A DNA stretch of 64,000 nucleotides, from positions 248,001-312,000 of the forward strand of contig NC_004545.1 in NCBI RefSeq assembly GCF_000007725.1. The letters are read 5' to 3'. Under the pieces are notes generated by a model. The model did not search any database and was not told where the DNA came from. It was given only the letters and a program-made list of their open reading frames with translations. Positions within the stretch are counted from its first letter, which is position 1. Each line of letters begins with the position of its first letter. The stretch is from Buchnera aphidicola str. Bp (Baizongia pistaciae) (lineage in GTDB: Bacteria > Pseudomonadota > Gammaproteobacteria > Enterobacterales > Enterobacteriaceae). This document shows positions 51,127 through 60,660 of the stretch, one piece after another. A program made the translations under genes and the position numbers.

Positions 51127-51607
51127 TAGATTTCTCAAAAAATAAATGCATGATTTTATAGTTATATTTAAATTTTAAATAATAAAATGCTTTTATTTAT
51201 TAAAGATAAATTTAAATATAAACTTTTCAAAAATCTTATTTTAAATTACAAGTAATGTTCTTGTAGACAGCTAAGTAAGTGTTTTTAAATGTATTTATGA
51301 CTTAAATAAAATTAATATATTATCATATTTCAATATTAATGAGTTAAACTTCCATTTATAAGCAGTAATATATCTTGTAAATAACATCGAAAATTTAAAA
51401 AATGTATATAAATAATTTTATAATGAAATATTTATTGAACAAACTAATTGTGGATTATTATTTTTAACGTCTGAACGTATTATTATATTTTAAAATAATT
51501 TTAATAATGTAATATTTTTATGCTAAAAATATAAATTAAAATTTTTAAAAAACGGTTTTTGATTTTTTTATAAAAGTTATATATTACATGAGGAGTAATT
51601 ATATATC
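51127..51607. other. divergent intergenic region trpD/EamA gene
   Basis: About 480 bp upstream of trpD. I looked on the minus strand for a trp leader peptide with tandem Trp codons and an attenuator hairpin and found neither, so trpDCBA seems not to be regulated by attenuation. A Shine-Dalgarno-like gaggag lies before the transporter start at 51608. No other content was recognised. Confidence 0.5.
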
Positions 51608-52533
51608 ATGGAAAACAAGTTAGTTATAATGATACTATTTATAATAGTATCTATTACTTGGGGGACAACCTTTATAGCCATAAAAATTGCTATTAATACT
51701 ATTCCTCCTATTTTTGCTACTAGTATGAGATTTCTATTAATGTCACCCATATTAATAGGCATGTCTTACTACACTAACACGCCTTTGTTGTTTCCTGATA
51801 AAAAAAAGATATTCCAACTATTTATATGTATATTTTATTTTACTATACCATTTTCATTAATGTTATATGGTGGAACATATGTTAATTCTGAAATTTCATC
51901 GATTATTTTTGCTACTATGCCTAACATAGTCATGTTGTTATCTGTTTTTTTTTTAAAAAAAAAATATATTTTTTACAAAATCTTGGATTAACATTAGCAA
52001 TGTTAATATTGTTGACAATTTTGTATCAAGAAATAAAATTAGGAAACTTATATTCGATTCGTGGCATCTTTGCTTTAATGTTAGCAATGTTTTGTCATTC
52101 TGGAATATATTTATATTCTACAAAATATTGTAAAAATATATCTATTCTTACATTTAATGCATTACCTTCTTTTTGTTCAGGATTATTCCTATTATGCATT
52201 TCTATTCTAATTGAACATCCTATTTTTCAAAATTTTTCTAAAATTTCGATATTAGCTCTTATTTATCTTAGCTATTTTTCGGGAATATTTGGTATACTAG
52301 CTTATTTTTATTTACAAAGCAAAGTAAGTGCCATACATGCATCAATAGTTTTTTTTATTTTTCCTCTAGTTACTTTGTTTTTAAATTATTATATATATGG
52401 CCATACTGTAACAAATTTTCAATTTCATCTTATTATTTATTTTTTGTGTAGTATTTTATTAGCACTAACTCCTATACGTTATATACAGATAAAAAATATT
52501 ATTGCATATATATGTAAAGATTTTTACTATTAA
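51608..52533 (+). pseudogene. EamA-family (drug/metabolite) transporter, frameshifted at a T10A10 tract
   Basis: A membrane protein of the DMT/EamA type (YedA-like) split into two frames. The first part (51608-51991) begins [20 protein letters not shown] and has the family features [22 protein letters not shown]. The second part, after a frame change, runs to 52533 with the second EamA repeat (KVSAIHASIVFFIFPLVTLF). The break lies at ten T followed by ten A residues (51945-51964). One extra base there would join the frames through [16 protein letters not shown]. No other lesion is visible over about 300 codons and nearly ten membrane segments remain. It may be a young pseudogene or may be rescued by slippage. 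Substrate unknown. Confidence 0.8.
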
Positions 52534-52607
52534 TGAGTTCACTGAAATACTTTATTTTAAAAATATATCACTTTTAAATTTTTCTTAACGAATTGATAAA
52601 TAAACAT

Positions 52608-53351
52608 ATGTGCGAAAAAATACAAAAAATTTTAGCTAGACATGGATATGGATCTCGTCGTTATATTGAATCATTGATTAAATCGCATTCAGTAAAAATT
52701 AATGATGAAGTAGTAAAAGTTGGACAACGTATTTCTATAAATGTCATACAAAAAGTTATAATCAATAACAATAATTATAAACCTAAACTAAACATTAATA
52801 AAAGTTTAAAAGTGTTGTTATATAATAAACCGGAAGGTGAAATATGTACTAGAAAAGATCAACGAAATCGTCGAACTATATTTGAAAAGTTACCAAAACT
52901 ATCTAATGCAAGATGGATTAATATTGGTCGATTAGATTTAAATTCTAGTGGTTTATTATTATTTACTACTGATGGAGAATTAGCATATCGCTTAACGCAT
53001 CCTAGTTTTAATATAGAAAGAATATATAAAGTACGAGTTTTTGGGCAGTTTACTGAAAATATATTAAAACAATTAAATGTTCGAGTAAAACTTTTAGATG
53101 GATATGCAAACTTTAAGTCCATTCAATTTAAATATGGAGAAGGAAAAAATAAATGGTTTAATGTATCTTTGTGTGAAGGGAGACATCGCATTGTTAGACG
53201 TATTTGGGAAAAATTAGGATTTCAAGTAAATAAATTAGTTCGAATAAGTTATGCTCATTTAACTCTACCTAAAACATTGTTTCCAGGAACTTGGATAACA
53301 TTAAATAAACATGATATTGATGTTTTATGTAAAAAAGTTAATTTAAGATAA
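52608..53351 (+). CDS. rluB: 23S rRNA pseudouridine(2605) synthase
   Basis: Modifies U2605 of 23S rRNA. An N-terminal S4 domain (KILARHGYGSRRYIESLI) is followed by the RsuA-type catalytic domain with the active-site Asp in INIGRLDLNSSGLLLFTTDG, then LCEGRHRIVRRIWEKLG. The ATG at 52608 (MCEKIQKILARHG) matches E. coli (MSEKLQKVLARAG), so the in-frame TTG at 52593 was rejected. The 247 residues lack the basic C-terminal tail of E. coli RluB (291). Confidence 0.94.
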   Translation: MCEKIQKILARHGYGSRRYIESLIKSHSVKINDEVVKVGQRISINVIQKVIINNNNYKPKLNINKSLKVLLYNKPEGEICTRKDQRNRRTIFEKLPKLSNARWINIGRLDLNSSGLLLFTTDGELAYRLTHPSFNIERIYKVRVFGQFTENILKQLNVRVKLLDGYANFKSIQFKYGEGKNKWFNVSLCEGRHRIVRRIWEKLGFQVNKLVRISYAHLTLPKTLFPGTWITLNKHDIDVLCKKVNLR

Positions 53352-53539
53352 TTAATATATTTTATATATATATTTAAAATTATCTCTTAAACTATTAGGA
53401 CTTAACGTAATATTTAAGTAATTACATAATTTCTTTAATAAATGATATTCCGTTATTTAAATTTAATTTAAAATAAATTATTTAATACACAAAATTTTAA
53501 ATTAATTATGTTTAAAATTAATTATAAGGAAGTATATGT

Positions 53540-54589
53540 ATGCATTTTATTTATGACTGTAGTTTATTTTTATTTAAAATAGTTATTGTAATTTTTTTTA
53601 TAATTTTTGTTAGCAGTATTATTTTAAAAATATCAAGAAAAAAAAATAAAAATTTTGGTATTTTGAGTGTTTCGTCATTAAATGATCATTATGAGTTAGT
53701 TAAAAATAGTATTATTGTTCAATTAATGGATAAAAAGACAAAAAAATTATGGAATAAAAAAAACAAAATGTTAAAACGTAGCACATTGCTAACTAATAAT
53801 AACAAGTTGATAGATAAAGATCACAATATTATTGTAGTTAGAGCTCAACCAACTTTATATGTTATTGATTTTAAGGGTGGTATAGCTGCGCATGAAGTAA
53901 AATCTTTAAGAGAAGAAATATCATCGATTATTTCTGTTGCTCAAAAGCATGATGAAGTATTATTGCGATTAGAAAGTTCAGGTGGAACGATTCATGGATA
54001 TGGTTTAGCAGCAGTACAATTACAAAGATTACGATCTAGGAAAATTTTTTTAACAATATCAATCGATAAAATAGCTACTAGTGGTGGATATATGATGGCT
54101 TGTGTAGCAAATTATATTATAGCGACACCATTTTCAATTATCGGATCTATTGGTGTAGTAGCACAATTTCCAAATATTCATAAATTTCTTAAAAAAAATA
54201 ATATTGATGTAGAATTACATACGGCTGGAGTACATAAAAGAACCCTAACTATATTTGGAGAAAATACACCTGAAGATAGAAAAAAATTTGTTGAAGAACT
54301 AAATGTTGCTCATGATTTATTTAAAAAATTTGTTAAAACTATGAGGCCTTCATTAAATATTGAAAAGTTGTCTAATGGTGAATGTTGGTTTGGATCTATA
54401 GCTTTAAAAAAAAAATTAGTTGATGATATCAATACTAGCGACGATTTTATTATATCTCGAATACGAAAATTTAATATATTGCATGTTAAATTTAAATACA
54501 ATGAAAGTATTATAAAAGCACTTTTTTATAAAAAATTAAAAACAATTAACAACTTAATATATAAATATCTAAATAATAAATTATTTTAA
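53540..54589 (+). CDS. sohB: inner-membrane serine protease SohB (S49 family)
   Basis: Putative membrane-bound peptidase related to SppA and ClpP-fold S49 enzymes. One N-terminal membrane segment (about 8-28) is followed by the protease domain with LRLESSGGTIHGYGLAAVQL, the catalytic Ser in IATSGGYMMACVANY and the catalytic Lys in GVHKRTLTIFGENTPED. Length is 349 residues, the E. coli length. It follows rluB as in E. coli order; topA, the next E. coli gene, is missing. Confidence 0.95.
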   Translation: MHFIYDCSLFLFKIVIVIFFIIFVSSIILKISRKKNKNFGILSVSSLNDHYELVKNSIIVQLMDKKTKKLWNKKNKMLKRSTLLTNNNKLIDKDHNIIVVRAQPTLYVIDFKGGIAAHEVKSLREEISSIISVAQKHDEVLLRLESSGGTIHGYGLAAVQLQRLRSRKIFLTISIDKIATSGGYMMACVANYIIATPFSIIGSIGVVAQFPNIHKFLKKNNIDVELHTAGVHKRTLTIFGENTPEDRKKFVEELNVAHDLFKKFVKTMRPSLNIEKLSNGECWFGSIALKKKLVDDINTSDDFIISRIRKFNILHVKFKYNESIIKALFYKKLKTINNLIYKYLNNKLF

Positions 54590-55564
54590 TATTTCAATAA
54601 TTGTATAATAACAAATAACATTAATTAAATTTTTAATAAATATTTTAAAGTTTTTAGCTGATTTTTTATAAAATTATAAATGAATGTTTCTTGAAATAAT
54701 TTTTATTACGATGCATCTATTATTAGATGCTAATTTTAAAATTTTACATGTAACACTAAGATTGCGTTATTGTAATTAAAAAAATATATAATGAATATAT
54801 AATTAGATATTAAATATAGAACGTAATATTCAAACGCTTAGAACATTAAAAAGTATTTATATAATTTAAATTTATTATTTATATATGAACATTTTTAATA
54901 AATTATGATTTTTCTAAAATAAAATAATTTTTTTTAAATTAAATACGTTGTACAATATAATTGTATTGAAATTTATATGCATAAATTTATGATCTAAAAT
55001 ACAAATTTTAAAATAAATGTTATATATGAATTATAAAAAAAATTAATTTAGTTTTAAATTAACAAAAATAATAGTTTTACAAGTCAATTTGTTGAAAGTA
55101 AAATTTGTGATATATAGCATTTCATGAATATAAATTTAATATATTTTTTTATTTTAAAATCATTTACATTTTTATATTGATCTTTTTTTATGTTATAACT
55201 ATCTTAAAGTTATATTTGTTACTAAAAATTTAATATTTAAAAAAACCATTTTTTTAAATATAAATGAAATTTATAATAGTGTTATGGTAACTGCTTTTAA
55301 CATAAATATTAATTTATAAAATACTAGTAAATAAATGTCAGCTTTATTATAGATTTTACTAACTTTTTTATGTTATTAACAAAATATACTTAAAGGAATA
55401 AGTATATTATTTTATTGATTTTTTAATTAAAATAACAAAACTGTACTAATAAATATTAATTATTAAATAATATTATTAAATATGTTTTATTAATTATAAA
55501 ACTTTGTTTTAAAAGACTAGTATAACTTAATTATATTACGTTTATTTATTATAAAATTTTAGCA
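54590..55564. other. 975-bp gene-free region between sohB and suhB
   Basis: The longest non-coding stretch in the window, AT-rich, between convergent genes. I saw no coding signal, tRNA or protein relic in six frames. A terminator-like hairpin lies at 54713-54730. In E. coli topA follows sohB, so this may be the fully eroded site of lost genes, which is inference only. Confidence 0.5.
54713..54730 (+). terminator. hairpin downstream of sohB
   Basis: Perfect 7-base arms gcatcta/tagatgc with a ttat loop, then taattttaaaatttt. It lies 123 bases past the sohB stop. It is a plausible rho-independent terminator, with a weak T tract. Confidence 0.45.
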
Positions 55565-56365
55565 TTATTTTAAATTATTTTGAAACAATTCTCGAATTTT
55601 TACGAGGATCACCCTCATAAGTTTAGGATTTCCGATTAGTATAATTCCTGAAGAAACGTAATCATGACCTCCATTGAGATCACTAATTAACCCCCCTGAT
55701 TCTTTTATTTGCAATGATCCAGAAGAAAATAATAACGGTATTAAATTTCCATTAAACAAATAATCTAATCTTCCCATAGCAACATACGCACAATCTAAAC
55801 TAATGCAACCAGTACATCTTAATTTTACTTCATGTGAAAATAATAAATTAATTATTGTAAAAAAATAATTTTGAAATTTACTATTATTACATGGATATAC
55901 TAATCCTACTAAACTACGTTTAAGTGTATTAGTACTTTTACATCGCATTCTATAGCCATTCAGTTGAGAACCTTGTCCTTTTACAGAAGTAAACAGTTCA
56001 TTTCTAATAGGATCATATATAACTGATATTTGAGTAGTTTTACGTACAATAATTGCAATAGAGATACAAAAATGTGGTAAATTATTTTCAAAATTTTTAA
56101 TTCCATCTAACGCATTAATTAGCCATATTATCTCTGTATTTTTAAAAATTTTATTATTTTTATGATATGTAATAATTGAATGTTCAGGATATGATTTGTG
56201 AATCATATCAATCATAGTTTTTTCTAACACAAAAATTATTTTAGTAATGAAATCTTTTTTTAATATTTGTTTTTCATTGTTCGTTTTATTTCGATCATAA
56301 TATTGAATGAGGATATTTCCACATTTTCGAGCTACACGAATAGCAATGTTAAGTATTGGATGCAT
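55565..56365 (-). CDS. suhB: SuhB, inositol monophosphatase fold with lost metal ligands
   Basis: Full-length SuhB (266 residues; E. coli 267) that aligns without gaps over the catalytic region, so residue numbers coincide. The side-chain metal ligands of the phosphatase are largely gone: Glu67 is Tyr67 (IITYHKN), Asp84 is Asn84 and Thr-Thr of the next motif is Ile-Lys (WLINALDGIKNF), and Asp212 is Leu212 (IPLLFSSG). Only Asp87 is kept. Other parts are well conserved (MHPILNIAIRVARKCGN, VIYDPIRNELFTSVKGQGSQ). Phosphatase activity is unlikely. E. coli SuhB also works in the boxA-dependent rRNA antitermination complex, which probably explains the retention. Confidence 0.93.
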   Translation of the reverse strand: MHPILNIAIRVARKCGNILIQYYDRNKTNNEKQILKKDFITKIIFVLEKTMIDMIHKSYPEHSIITYHKNNKIFKNTEIIWLINALDGIKNFENNLPHFCISIAIIVRKTTQISVIYDPIRNELFTSVKGQGSQLNGYRMRCKSTNTLKRSLVGLVYPCNNSKFQNYFFTIINLLFSHEVKLRCTGCISLDCAYVAMGRLDYLFNGNLIPLLFSSGSLQIKESGGLISDLNGGHDYVSSGIILIGNPKLMRVILVKIRELFQNNLK

Positions 56366-56756
56366 GTTATTCCTAATTTTTTTAGTATACTAAGATACAT
56401 TTATATATTTATATTTCAAAATTATTTTTAAGTTGTATGTTCTAAATAATGAGTTATTCTTTCAGATAAGCTAAATAAAAAATTGTAATTCTATGCATCT
56501 AAACACGTATATTTACATGTAAATATGTCTATAATATCTTATTTAAAAATTTAAGAAACAAAATATTTCGAACAATATTTATATAAGAAACATATTAATC
56601 ATATGTAACAAAAAATGAAATATTATTAATGTTTTAATTTATTTTTTATTAATATTATGCATTAATTAAAATATTTTATAATTAGTTTTAATAATAAAAT
56701 ATATATATATTATATCAACAAATATTTTTTAAATAAAAATAATATTAAGGATGAAC
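56366..56756. other. divergent intergenic region suhB/rlmN
   Basis: About 390 bp, AT-rich, no coding content recognised. It must contain the suhB and rlmN promoters. A Shine-Dalgarno aagga ends at 56751, just before the rlmN start. Confidence 0.45.
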
Positions 56757-57872
56757 ATGATAAATTATGAATGTAAAATGCAGAAAATAAAGTTAAAAAC
56801 AAATTTATTAAATTTTGATTTGCAATCTATGAAAAAATTTTTTTGTTCAATAGGAGAACTAGAATTTCGTGCACAACAAGTAATGAAATGGATATATCAA
56901 CATTATTGCGATGATTTTAATAAAATGACAAATATTAGCTTACAACTTAGAAAAAAATTATCAACATTGTGTTGTATCACTCCTCCAAAATTTTTAAATC
57001 ACAAAGTTTCCGTAGATGGAACCATGAAATGGAGTGTTGTTATTGGAAATCAATGTATAGAAACAGTGTGTATTCCTAAAAATCAACGAACAACGCTGTG
57101 TATTTCATCTCAGTTAGGTTGTTCGCTTGCTTGCAGTTTTTGTTTAACTGGGCAGCAAGGATTTAACAAAAATTTGAATGTTTCAGAAATAATAGGTCAA
57201 GTTTGGTATATTCAAAAGTTAATTTACTTTTCAAAAATAAATATTACTAATAAAATTACTAATGTAGTTTTGATGGGCATGGGAGAACCTCTATTAAATT
57301 TATCTAATGTTGTTCATGCATTAAGAATAATGTTAGATGAATTTGGTTTAAATATGTCTAAAAATCATATTACTTTATCTACTGCAGGTATCGTTCCTGC
57401 ATTAAAAAAACTACATACCATGATTGATGTTTCGTTAGCTGTATCATTGCACGCTTCAAATAATACTATTAGAAATCAATTAATGCCAATTAATAAAAAG
57501 TATAATATTGAATCTGTACTTTGTGCAATTAAAAAGTATTTATATTATTCAAATGCGAACAAAAAACGTGTCACTATAGAATATGTAATGTTAAGCGGAA
57601 TTAATGATGCAGCATATCATGCTGAAGAACTTTTTAACCTTTTAAAATCTATACCTCATAAAATTAATCTTATTCCATGGAATCATTTTTCCGGAAGTAA
57701 TTATATTTGCAGTAATGATATAACTATTAACAACTTTGCTAATATTTTAATTAAAAAAGGTTGCATTGTTACTATTCGAAAAATAAGAGGTTATGATATT
57801 AATGCAGCTTGTGGACAACTTTCTGGGATAGTTTTTGATCGAAAATTTAATAAAATTAATTGTATTAGTTAA
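56757..57872 (+). CDS. rlmN: dual-specificity 23S rRNA (A2503) / tRNA (A37) methyltransferase
   Basis: Radical SAM C2-adenine methyltransferase. The cluster motif CxxxCxxC is in GCSLACSFCLTGQQGFNKN, and the two other catalytic cysteines are in TLCISSQ and DINAACGQLSG. NVVLMGMGEPLLNLSNVV binds SAM. I chose the second ATG (56757) because the aagga at 56747-56751 is then well spaced; the ATG at 56751 would add two residues. About 371 residues, E. coli 384. It precedes the ispG remnant and hisS, as in E. coli. Confidence 0.95.
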   Translation: MINYECKMQKIKLKTNLLNFDLQSMKKFFCSIGELEFRAQQVMKWIYQHYCDDFNKMTNISLQLRKKLSTLCCITPPKFLNHKVSVDGTMKWSVVIGNQCIETVCIPKNQRTTLCISSQLGCSLACSFCLTGQQGFNKNLNVSEIIGQVWYIQKLIYFSKINITNKITNVVLMGMGEPLLNLSNVVHALRIMLDEFGLNMSKNHITLSTAGIVPALKKLHTMIDVSLAVSLHASNNTIRNQLMPINKKYNIESVLCAIKKYLYYSNANKKRVTIEYVMLSGINDAAYHAEELFNLLKSIPHKINLIPWNHFSGSNYICSNDITINNFANILIKKGCIVTIRKIRGYDINAACGQLSGIVFDRKFNKINCIS

Positions 57873-57995
57873 TGTTAATAAAGCAAAAATGTTATATTTA
57901 AAATTAATTTCATAAATTAACTAAAAGAGTTTAATTACATTTTTTTCGATTTATATATTTTTATAAAAATATTATTGCATACAATAAGGAACAAT

Positions 57996-59110
57996 ATGAA
58001 TAAAAAAAAGAATTTATTATTTTGAGACAAAAATCTAATTATATTTATGTTAATAAAATTCTAATCGGAAATTTTTATTCTATTTTTCACAAAGCATGAC
58101 TAATACTAAAATTCTAGATGTTCAAAGTTACCGTTAAACAAATATTAAAATTATCAGATATTGGAGTAGACATAATACGTATATCTGTTTCTATTTTAGA
58201 TATGGTAGAACCTTTTTAAATTATAAAAAAAAGAGTAGTAGTACCATTTGGTTGAAGAATATACATTTTGACTACAGAATTTCTTTGAAAACAATAGAAT
58301 ATGAAGTAAATTGTTTACATATTCATTCTGGAGATATAGGTAATAAAAAAAATACAAGAAGTGGTAAATTACGCTAAATTTCATAATATACCAATTTGAG
58401 TTTGGGCTAATTTCGGATCATTAGAAAAAGATATATTGACAAAATATAAGTTTCCTTCTGAACTGGGACTATTAGAATCAACTCTGCGATATATTAATTA
58501 TTTAGATAAATTTAATTATGATTAATTTAAAGTAAATATAAAACCTTCAAATACGTATATAGCTCCTCAAGCATATAAAGCATTAGCAAAAAAAAATTGA
58601 TCAACCTTTACATGTTAGGAACAACTGAATCTGAAGGATTTAGAAATGGTACAGTAAAATCTTCTATTGGTATAGGATTAATATTATTAGAAGGTGTCGG
58701 AGATACAATTAGAGTGTTGTTGGCTTTTGATCCAGTTAAAGAAGTAAAAATAGGATTTGATATTCTTTATACATTGAATATGAAATCTCGAGGAGTTAAT
58801 TTTATAGCATATCCACTTGTTCTCGCTAAGAATTTAATGCAATAAATATGCTTGAAATACTGGAAAACAATTGGAAAACGTAGACGTTCCTATGGGTGTT
58901 TTCAGTAATTGGATGTTGTAGTAAATAGATTAAGTGAAGTGTTAAATTCACAAATAGAAGTAACAGGACTAAGAAATAAAAGTAATATATATAGATAGAA
59001 TTCGTAAATCTAAAAAAATTAATAGTAAAAACGTTATTCAAAAACTGAAAATGAATATTAAAACAAAGTATAAGAATTATCGCAATAAAACGTATTTTAA
59101 AATAAGTTAA
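57996..59110 (+). pseudogene. ispG: degraded (E)-4-hydroxy-3-methylbut-2-enyl-diphosphate synthase
   Basis: Remnant of the MEP-pathway iron-sulfur enzyme, in its E. coli place between rlmN and hisS. It still has a Shine-Dalgarno (aagga, 57986) and an ATG at 57996. Pieces in changing frames include KSNYIYVNKILIGN, SMTNTKILDVQ, LSDIGVDIIRISVSILDM, IHFDYRISLKTIEY with [48 protein letters not shown] and a late region ending at the TAA at 59108. Stops and frameshifts interrupt it throughout. The first two cluster cysteines (ACPTC in E. coli) are replaced (AYPLV). The open 82-codon stretch at 58597-58845 is a fragment. Confidence 0.9.
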
Positions 59111-59257
59111 ATTAGTTAACATATTATAAATTAATATTAATAAAAATACTTGTTAATATTTTTATCTATAAAAAATTATTATCAACTAATTAATAATAAA
59201 ATTGAATTTAATAATTCAAAATTAATAATTATAATTATTAACTATAGGATAAGTGCA

Positions 59258-60535
59258 TTGAAAGAAATTATTAGATCTATTAAAGGAATGCATGATTATA
59301 TTCCTGATGATGTTATCACATGGCAATATATAGAATATATTGTAAAAAGAATATTAAAAAATTATTGTTATAACGAAATTCGTTTTCCTCTTATAGAGAA
59401 AACATCATTGTTCGCTCATAGCATCGGTAATATTACAGATATTATTGAAAAAGAAATGTATTCTTTTAAAGATAAAAAAAATAAAAAAATAACATTACGT
59501 CCAGAAGGAACAATTGGATGCATGCGTGCTTGTATAAATAAAGGGTTGTTACGAACTTCAAAACAAAAATTATGGTATTTAGGGCCTATGTTTCGTTATG
59601 AACGCCCTCAACATGGGAGATATCGACAATTTCATCAATTTGGAATAGAAGTATTAGGTATGTCAGGGCCAGATATCGATTTAGAAATAATTTTACTTGT
59701 AGAACGTATCTTACGAACATTGAATATTTCTAATTATGTCCAACTAGAATTAAATTCTATAGGATCATATGAATCTCGATTACATTATAAAAAAATTTTA
59801 TTTTCGTATTTCAAACAATACGAAGCATGTTTAGATGAAGATTGTAAACGACGCTTATATGTTAACCCGCTAAGAATTTTAGATAGCAAAGATAAGAATA
59901 TAAAAGCTATAATAAATAATGCACCAATTTTAATGGATTTTATTGATGATAATTCATTAATTCATTTTGAGAATTTGTGTAAATTAATGAAGAATATTGG
60001 AATTTCTTATGTAGTGAATTATAAATTAGTACGAGGGTTAGACTATTATAACAAAACTGTATTTGAATGGAAAACTAATCTATTAGGTGCAAAAGATGCC
60101 ATTTGTGCAGGAGGTAGATATGATAATTTGTCAAAATCTTTAGGAGTAACATTTATCCCGGCAATTGGTTGTGCTATTGGAATGGAACGGTTAGTTTTGT
60201 TAATAAAATCATTGAAATTAAAACCTAAAACAAACAATGCCATTGACGTTTTTATAATTTTTTTAAAAGATAATATACAAATAGAAGCAATTAAATTGTC
60301 TGAGCTCGTTCGAACACAATTTCCTAAAAAAAAAATAATGCTCAGCATTTTATCAAGCAATCTTAGAAAGCAATTTAGTACAGCGAATAAAATAAAAGCA
60401 CGCATAGTATTATTATTAGGCCCTAATGAAGTAAAAAACAATTTAATATTATTAAAAGATTTAACAAGTGGTTATCAAAAATCATTTTTAAAAAATAAGA
60501 TAATAGAAGAATTAGAATTAGCTTTTAAAAATTAA
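59258..60535 (+). CDS. hisS: histidyl-tRNA synthetase
   Basis: Class II synthetase. Motif 2 is GPMFRYERPQHGRYRQFHQF, the HisRS signature is LVRGLDYYNKTVFEW, and motif 3 is GCAIGMERLVLL; a C-terminal anticodon domain follows. The longer frame from 59150 is unlikely. I choose the TTG at 59258 (MKEIIRSIKGMHDYIPDD), which has aggat at 59246-59250 as Shine-Dalgarno at good spacing. It gives 425 residues (424 in E. coli) with a collinear N-terminus. No ATG is available between. Confidence 0.95.
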   Translation: MKEIIRSIKGMHDYIPDDVITWQYIEYIVKRILKNYCYNEIRFPLIEKTSLFAHSIGNITDIIEKEMYSFKDKKNKKITLRPEGTIGCMRACINKGLLRTSKQKLWYLGPMFRYERPQHGRYRQFHQFGIEVLGMSGPDIDLEIILLVERILRTLNISNYVQLELNSIGSYESRLHYKKILFSYFKQYEACLDEDCKRRLYVNPLRILDSKDKNIKAIINNAPILMDFIDDNSLIHFENLCKLMKNIGISYVVNYKLVRGLDYYNKTVFEWKTNLLGAKDAICAGGRYDNLSKSLGVTFIPAIGCAIGMERLVLLIKSLKLKPKTNNAIDVFIIFLKDNIQIEAIKLSELVRTQFPKKKIMLSILSSNLRKQFSTANKIKARIVLLLGPNEVKNNLILLKDLTSGYQKSFLKNKIIEELELAFKN

Positions 60536-60660
60536 AAGGTATTTTTTTTGTTAACAATAATAATTTTAATATATAATTTTTATTATTTGATGCTTTATAT
60601 CTAAATTAATAGAATATTTTAAACATATAATTTCAGCAAGAACTTTCATTTGGAACAAAA

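Noticed and set aside
51127-51607. Search for a trp leader peptide and attenuator upstream of trpD
   Set aside because: No short ORF with adjacent Trp codons and no paired terminator/antiterminator stems were visible on the minus strand.
55565-56365. Calling suhB a pseudogene because of its lost metal ligands
   Set aside because: The frame is uninterrupted, the length is exact and most of the fold is conserved, so a retained non-catalytic role fits better.
58196-58384. Minus-strand ORF of 62 codons
   Set aside because: Antisense to the readable ispG segment with the HFDYR motif; no similarity to anything and no Shine-Dalgarno.
58826-59122. Minus-strand ORF of 98 codons rich in Phe, Leu and Ile
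   Set aside because: It is antisense to the ispG remnant. Its hydrophobic appearance follows from A-rich sense codons of a lysine-rich C-terminus, not from a membrane protein.
60046-60441. Antisense ORF of 131 codons in hisS
   Set aside because: It mirrors the conserved HisRS signature and motif 3 region and has no independent support.
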